A stretch of DNA of 64,000 bases from Cervus elaphus (taxonomy: Eukaryota; Chordata; Mammalia; Artiodactyla; Cervidae). The notes under the pieces are model-generated. The model made no database searches, was not told where the DNA came from, and was given only the letters and a program-made list of their open reading frames with translations. Position numbers and translations under genes: made by a program. The DNA is taken from positions 49,507,037-49,571,036 of the forward strand of contig NC_057825.1 of assembly GCF_910594005.1 (NCBI RefSeq), read 5' to 3'. The first letter of the stretch is position 1. The number at the start of each line of letters is the position of its first letter. Positions 57,997-64,000 of the stretch are shown here, piece by piece.

Positions 57997-58182
57997 CATG
58001 CTAGCTAAGTTGCTTCAGTTGTGTCCGACTCCTTGTGACCCCATGGACCGTAGCCCGCCAGATTCCTTCGTCCATGAGATTTCCCAGGCAAGAATACTGG
58101 AGTGGATTGCCATACCCTCCTTCAGGGAATCTTTCAAACCAGGGATCTAATTGCATCTCATTATGTCTCCTGTATTGGCAGG
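57997..58182 (-). mobile_element. ART2A/Bov-tA-type SINE, antisense, head truncated
   Basis: Antisense from 'catgctagctaagttgcttc' to 'tgtattggcaggc', where the head is cut off and a plus-strand CHR SINE begins eight bases later. The junction forms a small hairpin (58171-58202). Confidence 0.88.
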
Positions 58183-58190
58183 CAAGTTAA

Positions 58191-58398
58191 CCTGCCAATG
58201 CAGGGGACTCGGGTTCCATCCCTGGTCAGAGAAGATCCCTCATGCCAGGAAGCAACTAAGCCCAAGAGCCACAACTACTGAAGTCTGTTCTCCTAGAGCC
58301 TATGCTCCACAAGAGAAGCCACCACAATAAGAATCCCATGCGCCACAACAAAGACCCAGTGCAGCCAAAAAGGGGAAGAATAAATAAATAAATAAATA
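58191..58398 (+). mobile_element. CHR-1-type tRNA SINE, head truncated
   Basis: It begins in the box-B region ('cctgccaatgcagggg', 'actcgggttccatccct') and continues 'aagatccctcatgccaggaa', 'tagagcctatgctccacaag' and 'agacccagtgcagccaaaaa' with an (aata)n tail at 58380-58398. The first 20-30 bases of the head are missing. Confidence 0.82.
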
Positions 58399-58400
58399 TA

Positions 58401-59599
58401 TTTAATTCTTGTCACTTGCCCATCTAGAGTGAACTGGAACCTCTGTTCCACATCCTGATGAGTTTCAGCCTCAGGAAGCAGGCTGACAGTGTGACCACTT
58501 TTTAAAACATTCCTGGTAAAACACATGATTAATGAGGGCAGGAAATTTATTCCCTGCTGTATCCCCTGAAACAGAATATTGTCAGACACATTAAATAGTG
58601 GCTGTATGGTGAGTGAAAGAATACAATAATGATTGCCATTAAATAAAAATCAAACAAAATCAAGTCACATGCAAAGAAAATAAAAGTCAAAGTGCCAAAA
58701 ATTTTACTTCATCTGGTGATTTGTTATTGTTACATCATTCCTGTCACCTGTCTGTCTTTATCTTTTTTAGGGAGTTGAATTTCCAGTATTTCTGTGGTGT
58801 GTTTATTCTTCTTTGAGACGTGCACTTTCTTCCTTGTCCCAGTCACATCCCAGATGTCACGGACCCTGTCCTTTGCTACTGACAGCCCAGGGTGTCAGGG
58901 TTCCTGTGGCTGCGATTTTAGAAATAGCGACCAACTGCTCTAACCCAAAGAGATGAAGTCCTTAGAAGATCATGGACCTGTCAGCTTCATTTGAACAGCA
59001 GCTTCCCAAATATCCCCAAGTTGAGCTTGGAATATATGGAGTGGTGTTAGTTCTATACATCCAGCTTCATTTTGCCTTGAGGTCTTTTTTCCTCATCCTT
59101 CTAGATCCTGAGTGCTTTCCACTTAATCTAGTTCCTTCTCTTGACACCGAGATCCTGACAGTCTTGCTTCTAATCAGCCTTCTCTGGGCAACTAGACCTA
59201 CATTTGTCTCTAAGCCTTGTCACTGCTTGGAGCTTGGATCTCACAAACTACTCATTTCTCACTTCCCTACTCTGTCTAACACCCTTGGATTTTGTTTTCT
59301 TACTCATACACAGCCTAGGTGGAACTGGATGTTTCTCCGCTCCTTGGAATTTGTCTGCAGTGCATTATATTTTTCCCCGGGAAATACATATATCAGTCTT
59401 CAGTCTGAGTTCCATACATCAGCATTGGTCAGTTCTTTTCAACTATCCGTTCCTCCCAAAGACCTGCTTTCTATTCCTTGCATCCTGGTCTTTGCAGTTA
59501 TGCCTTGGTATAGAACCCATCCTGCAGAACACATCTGACACTGATCCCTAAGCTTTCGAAGGACATGTGTTAATGCCCATAATCTGTTTCTCCCTTGAG
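58401..59599. other. no recognised feature; pyrimidine-rich open frame
   Basis: 58972-59538 on the plus strand is open for 188 codons, the longest frame not explained by a repeat. It lies in C/T-rich sequence, which lowers stop frequency, and shows no known domain, no splice context and no upstream gene. I treat it as chance. Confidence 0.4.
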
Positions 59600-59822
59600 T
59601 GTGTGCATGCTAAGTCGCTTCAGTCGTGTCTGACTCTTTGTGACCCTATGGACTGTAGCCTGCCAGGCTCCTCTGTCCGTGGGATTCTCCAGGCAAGAAT
59701 CCTGGATTGGATTGGCATGCCCCCTCCAGGGGATCTTCCCAACCCAAGGTTTGAACCTGCATCTCTCAAGTCTCCTTCATTTGCAGACAGGTTCTTTACC
59801 TCTAGTGCCATCTGGGAAGCCC
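59600..59822 (-). mobile_element. ART2A SINE, antisense
   Basis: Antisense from 'gtgtgcatgctaagtcgctt' to the head at 'tagtgccatctgggaagccc'. Frames of 83-99 codons crossing it are SINE. Confidence 0.94.
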
Positions 59823-60009
59823 GATTTTCCTTTACTGCTGCAAAATTATCTTCTTTGTCTTCCTGAAACAAATTCCTTCCTTAATAGTGAATGTTGTATT
59901 GCTTTCTTTAAAAAAAAAATCTTTTGAGATGGAAGCTCTTTTTGAAAAAAAAAAAAAATCTTCTGATTTTACATTTGTCAGTATTTTAAATAATAATGAT
60001 AACTAATTT

Positions 60010-60230
60010 TTAAAGGTGTTTTTTATGTATTAGAGAAAGGGTTGTGCATAATCAAACTTTTAATAGCCCTCAGAGATAGGTTTTGTGATTATCCTTACTT
60101 TCCTGATGATGAAGTGGGTTCAAGAAGGTTAAGTAGTTGGTCTGCAGTCACACTATCTATTAAGTGGCAGAACTGGTTGTGGAGTTCAGACCACTGACTT
60201 CAAGAACCAAGCCGAATGACTACATTATCC
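60010..60230 (-). repeat. MIR SINE, antisense
   Basis: Ordered landmarks: 'taatagccctcagagatagg', 'tgattatccttactttcctg', 'atgatgaagtgggttcaaga', 'ctattaagtggcagaactgg' and 'gttcagaccactgacttcaa'. This is the clearest MIR in the window. Confidence 0.72.
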
Positions 60231-60882
60231 TTTCTTTCCTTGTACAGCAAGGACAAGTGCTGAATCCAGTTTAAGACACTGAATTCACACACACAGAAAT
60301 TCTGAGGTGAACAGGAAGGGCATGCATCTATTAAGCAACTGACTGTGGATGGAGCTCAATATTTTAGGGAGAAATAAATGAAAAAAACTGTCTCTTGAGC
60401 ATCTTTTGTGAGGACCATGCCCTAAAGATAACTCTTTTTCAATTCAAGGACCACAAAGTATATCATTTTCTTCATGAGTGAGCTAATTAACTAAACACTT
60501 TGCATAAGGAAATAGCTAAGGAAAGGACTGTCCCTCCACTCCATTTCAATAAAGTTGTCAAAAGAAAGGGGTCCAAAATAAAGACATTGCAGGTTTCTTT
60601 TATCCTGCTTTTCAAATGTTTAGTCCAGACATAGAAATGCTTCCAAATAACTTGAGAGATAACCCTAGTAAATTACATGGAGTGGAGATGGATGTTTAAA
60701 GAGGCCACAAAGAGGTAGATAAGAGACATTCTTACTGATTGTCTAGTCTGGAGCTACAGCACCTTTATACAGGTCTCCTGAGCTGTCAGGAACCTATTTC
60801 TCTGCCCTCTGGTTGCTTTTTCTTTCACTTTTGGCCAGTGATTATTGAAAGCACAGCGTTCATCTTTGTGTGAATGAATGAA
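60231..60882. other. no recognised feature
   Basis: About 0.65 kb. No repeat family or exon recognised. A (GAAT)n-like (gtgaatgaatgaatg) bit lies at 60870-60884, next to the SINE tail. Confidence 0.5.
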
Positions 60883-61078
60883 TGCCCAGTGCATGCTTAG
60901 TTCTGTCCGACTTTGTAGCCCTTTGGGCTGTAGCCCGCCAGGTTCCTCTGTCTGTGGGATTTTTCAGGCAAGAATATTGCAGTGGGTTGCCATTTCTTTC
61001 TCCAGGGGATCTTCCCAACACAGGGATCAAACCCATGTCTCTTGCATTGCAGGTGGATTCTTTGCCCACTGAACCATC
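60883..61078 (-). mobile_element. Bov-tA/ART2A-type SINE, antisense
   Basis: Antisense from 'agtgcatgcttagttctgtc' to 'ggattctttgcccactgaac', where the head is cut short. Frames of 64-94 codons crossing it are SINE. Confidence 0.92.
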
Positions 61079-61656
61079 TCATCTCTGTGTTCAATCAACT
61101 AAAACAGGACAGCTTTTCAAGTGTTTTAAAATTCAGTGCAAGTTATTGTCTGACTGTGGTTTCTAAGATTACATACCATGCCAAATTGTGGTTTTATTGA
61201 CGAATGAGAGCATTTATCTGACAGGAGCAAGAATTAGCTTCAGAGGAGGTGGAGATAACTTACTGGATGGCAAGTGGCTGGTGTTCTACTGTTGCTTTGA
61301 GCTTATGAAAGCTGAGAGTTTCTGTAGCAAACATATATAATCCTAGGGATAGCAAGAGTTTAGGCTCTTATAAACTAAGTCCTTTTTTGAAGCATTCAAA
61401 TGAACAGCTTCTGAGAAGAGCAACCTAGAAAAAGAGAATTCTGGTGAAAAGGGGGCCTGCTGGAAATAGGAGGAAGGCAGTGAGGGAAGGCAAGATGAAG
61501 GGTTCCCCAGTAATCAACAAGCTTCACAGCCATGTCAGCTTCTTGTTAAATCATGGGTGCATTTCCACTCCATTGATATGTGACTGCTTGAGACTGCTCT
61601 CTTCAAAATGCCTTGGGGAAGAAATTCTATCTATACTTACTGTATTCAAGTGCCTG
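61079..61656. other. no recognised feature
   Basis: About 0.6 kb without a recognisable element. Confidence 0.5.
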
Positions 61657-61670
61657 TCTTTCTTCTGGAA

Positions 61671-61893
61671 TGCGTGCACGCTCAGTCTCTCAGTCGTGTC
61701 TGACTCTTTGTGACCCCATGGACTGTAGCCGGCCAAGCTCATCTGTCCATGGGGATTCTCCAGGCAAGAATTCTGGAGTGGGTTTCCATTTCCTTCTCCA
61801 GGAGATCTTACCAACCCAGGGATTCAACCTGTGTCTCCTGTGCCTCCTGCATTGGCAGACAGATTTGTTGCCACTGAGCTACCTGGGAAGCTC
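61671..61893 (-). mobile_element. Bov-tA/ART2A-type SINE, antisense
   Basis: Antisense from 'tgcgtgcacgctcagtctct' to the head at 'gagctacctgggaagctc'. An imperfect flank pair, tctttcttctggaa at 61657-61670 and a copy with extra T ending at 61912, is the probable target duplication. Confidence 0.92.
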
Positions 61894-61912
61894 TTATCTT
61901 TTTTTCTGGAAA

Positions 61913-62612
61913 CATAATTCCAAATATGCTTGGTCTTCAAGGGTAATTTAGTCAATATATACTCAGCGTCTTAATTTCATTTGCTCCGCTCTGAATGGAC
62001 CATGCTGGCCATTGCTGCCACCTACTGACCTACTGGGCTGCATGTTTTGCCCCAAGTGGAGAAAAGAAACGTCATTTCTAAGCCAATGCCTAAATTCACA
62101 GCAGCTCCAGTTAAGTATATTACCACCTTTTATTTGCAACTGGGAGGGTTTCTCTAGGAATACTATTCTGTCAGGTGTTAGATACAATAATAATAGTTGG
62201 CAGGCCAGACTGGAGGATTGAAGGTTCCAATAAATTACTGTGAGGAAAGCAATTTGACATCTTTTCATCCTTTGATGAAAGCTAAATGTGAAATCTAGGT
62301 GTAAACATCTAAAAAATTGAAAGTCACACATGGAGGGGAGACCTGGGAGTATGGCAGAAATCATTGCTCAGAGATGGGATGACTAGCAGAGGTCCTATGA
62401 TTTAACAACAGTATTTCTGCCTGAGATTAATGCATCTGCAGACCTTCTTGGCCTTATTCCTGGATTCTATCAATTTAGCAAGGACATTTACACAAATGGC
62501 TGTTGCAGTCTAACTGATGTTGGGCTGGGTACATTGGTTCAAGAATTCAATTTCTTTTGTTTGGGAATATGTACACTGCTGGGGAAGTTAGGCAACCTCT
62601 CTCTGGATTCCT
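61913..62612. other. no recognised feature
   Basis: About 0.7 kb. The 133-codon minus-strand frame at 61963-62364 shows no known domain. I cannot assign the region to a repeat. Confidence 0.45.
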
Positions 62613-62828
62613 TGCGTGCGTGCATGCTGTGTCACTTCAGTCGTGTCCGACTCTGTGGCCTCTTGTACTATAGCCTGCAAGGCTCCTCTGTCCATGGAAT
62701 TCTCCAGACAAGAATACTGGAGTGTGTCGCCATGTCCTCCTCCAGGGGACCTTCTCAACCCAGGGATCGAAACCTGCATCTCCTGCATTGCAGGCAGATT
62801 TGTTACCGCTGAGCCGCTTGTGAAGCCC
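62613..62828 (-). mobile_element. ART2A SINE, antisense
   Basis: Antisense from 'tgcgtgcgtgcatgctgtgt' to the head at 'ccgctgagccgcttgtgaag'. The 198-codon plus-strand frame 62616-63212 begins in this SINE and runs into unrelated DNA. Confidence 0.93.
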
Positions 62829-63321
62829 TTGTCTTTCTGTACCTCTTCCTTAATAAAGATACTCATGCTCCCCTCATCTCATGAAATAAACTTTCCCCAA
62901 ACTTTGCGGCTTAAAGTAACCACAGTTTTACAGTTTGGCAGGGCCAACTCATGTGTGTGTCAGCCAGGATGGCATTACTGGGCCAAGAGGTGCCATCCCA
63001 GGTTACTGGGTTGGCATGGCTGGGAAGTTGGCTGTGGCTGCTGGCTTAGTTTTCAGCTGAGGCTGTTGGTTGGGAGCCTCAGTGCTCTTTACCTGGCCCC
63101 TGTTCAGGGCTGGCTTGGGTTTCTTGAAGCACAAAGGGGAGAGATGCCAGGATTTCTTAAGGTCCAGACTCTAAACTGGCACAGCATGACTTCCAAAGCA
63201 TTCTTTGGTTAAAGCAGGACAGATTCAAGGGAGGGAACCCGACAAGGGCATGGATGTCAGCAGGCATGGTTCACAGTAATTGCTTTAAGCTAAGAGTCCA
63301 CCATACAAAGACTGCAAAACA
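62829..63321 (+). repeat. possible old interspersed repeat, family unknown
   Basis: 'aaactttgcggcttaaagta', then a 'ggcagggccaactcat' and a G-rich part with 'tcagctgaggctgttggttg', echo a mammalian-wide repeat I have seen but cannot name. Strand and limits are uncertain. Nothing suggests an exon, although the composition is relatively G-rich. Confidence 0.35.
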
Positions 63322-63394
63322 TTTTTTCATTGTTTTTTGGTTATCATCTACAAATTCGTTTTTTCATTGTTTTTTGTTGTCATCTAAGAATCCA
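63322..63394. repeat. 37-bp tandem duplication, T-rich
   Basis: Copy 1 is 63322-63358 and copy 2 begins at 63359, both starting ttttttcattgtttttt. They differ slightly. It lies directly left of the 5' end of the BovB fragment. Confidence 0.85.
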
Positions 63395-63401
63395 TGTACA
63401 T

Positions 63402-64000
63402 TTTCACCCTGCTTGTTTAACTTATATGCAGAGTACATCATGAGAAATGCTGGACTGGATGAAGCAGAAGTGGGAATCAAGATTGCCAGGAGAAATATCA
63501 ATAACCTCAGGTATGCAGATGACACCACCCTTATGGGGAGAAGGCAATGGCAACCCACTCCAGTACTCTTACCTGGCAAATCTCATGGACGGAGGAGCTT
63601 GGTAGGCTACAGTCCATGGGGTCGCGAAGAGTTGGACACGACTGAGCTACTTCACTTTCATTTTTCACTTTCATGCACTGGAGAAGGAAATGGCAACTCA
63701 CTCCAGTTTTCTTATCTGGAGAATCCCGGGGACAGAGGAGCCTGGTGGGCTGCCATCTATGGGGTCACACAGAGTAAGACATGACTGAAGTGACTTAGTA
63801 GCAGCCACCCTTATGGCAGAAAGTGAAGAAGAACTAAAGAGCCTCTTGATGAAAGTGAAAGAGGAGAGCGAAAAAGTTGGCTTAAAGCTCAATGTTAAGA
63901 AAACCAAGATCATGGCATCTGGTCCCATCACTTCATGGGAAATAGATGGGGAAACAGTAGAAACATTGACAGGCTTTATTTTGGGGGGCTCCAAAATCAC
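63402..64000 (+). mobile_element. BovB (RTE) LINE, RT region, continues past edge
   Basis: Sense BovB from within the RT palm (PCLFNLYAEYIMRNAG) to the right edge of the window. The catalytic YADD is intact (codons at 63512-63523). A BOV-A2 is inserted at 63537-63804. Leaving it out, the frame stays open to the edge through the RT thumb start. It is truncated at the 5' side and partial at the right. Confidence 0.94.
63537..63804 (+). mobile_element. BOV-A2 SINE inserted in BovB
   Basis: Two BovA monomers with the linking 'cttcactttcatttttcac' spacer and a very short (gta/gca) tail in place of a long (CAG)n. A perfect 12-bp target duplication ccacccttatgg lies at 63525-63536 and 63805-63816. 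It interrupts the RT frame. Confidence 0.96.

Noticed and set aside
61963..62364. 133-codon minus-strand frame
   Set aside because: Not similar to anything I know, no splice or promoter context; compatible with chance.
62616..63212. 198-codon plus-strand frame
   Set aside because: The first third is antisense ART2A. The remainder is in an unidentified, probably old repeat, with no domain.

Overview
This window is ordinary nuclear DNA of a ruminant, most likely a bovid (cattle, sheep or goat type). The evidence is the repeat content. BovB (RTE-class) LINE fragments, Bov-tA tRNA-derived SINEs, ART2A and BOV-A2 SINEs, CHR-type tRNA SINEs and a young ruminant-type L1 are all present in many copies. 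Non-repeat DNA is A+T-rich, and every open frame longer than about 60 codons is either an antisense or sense reading of a SINE or LINE, a decayed reverse transcriptase, or compatible with chance. I recognise no host protein-coding exon, no functional RNA gene, no CRISPR array and no bacterial-style operon. The window is best read as intergenic or deep intronic sequence.

Layout. 0-5.5 kb: mostly unique A+T-rich DNA with one dimeric Bov-tA, a CA microsatellite and a CHR-2 SINE with a 19-bp target duplication. 5.5-11.3 kb: a badly decayed endogenous retrovirus on the minus strand, inferred from two colinear LTR-like copies and a broken pol/integrase between them; it was later hit by an L1, two BovB fragments and a SINE. 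11.4-20.9 kb: a dense SINE zone with a BOV-A2 dimer, dimeric Bov-tAs, a BovB nested in a CHR SINE, an old L1 split by an ART2A, a MaLR-type LTR, several MIRs and an old LTR carrying a nested ART2A. 21-27.8 kb: scattered SINEs, two Bov-tAs stacked in one target, and a 35-bp minisatellite. 27.85-30.17 kb: a 5'-truncated L1 with ORF2 remains, a tail and a 13-bp target duplication. 30.4-35.6 kb: nested SINEs, one with a perfect hairpin inside it, and a 1.3-kb BovB reverse transcriptase fragment on the minus strand. 36-48 kb: mostly unique DNA with L2/MIR relics, an LTR on the minus strand at 39.2-39.9 kb, and a pair of SINEs enclosed by one target duplication. 48-58 kb: a SINE that appears to have inserted with a 5' inversion, further LTR and BovB relics, and a 202-bp tandem duplication. 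58-64 kb: antisense ART2A copies, a MIR and, at the right edge, a plus-strand BovB whose reverse transcriptase is interrupted by a BOV-A2 twelve bases after the YADD codons.

How the parts relate. BovB supplies the reverse transcriptase; ART2A, BOV-A2 and Bov-tA share BovB-like 3' ends and are known to depend on it. The nesting order gives relative ages here: MIR/L2 and MaLR LTRs are oldest, then CHR SINEs, the ERV and old L1, then BovB and Bov-tA/ART2A, with BOV-A2 and the 27.9-kb L1 among the youngest. I found no convincing sign of a previously undescribed biological system. The most interesting signals are structural: insertion-mechanism scars, hairpins and local duplications.
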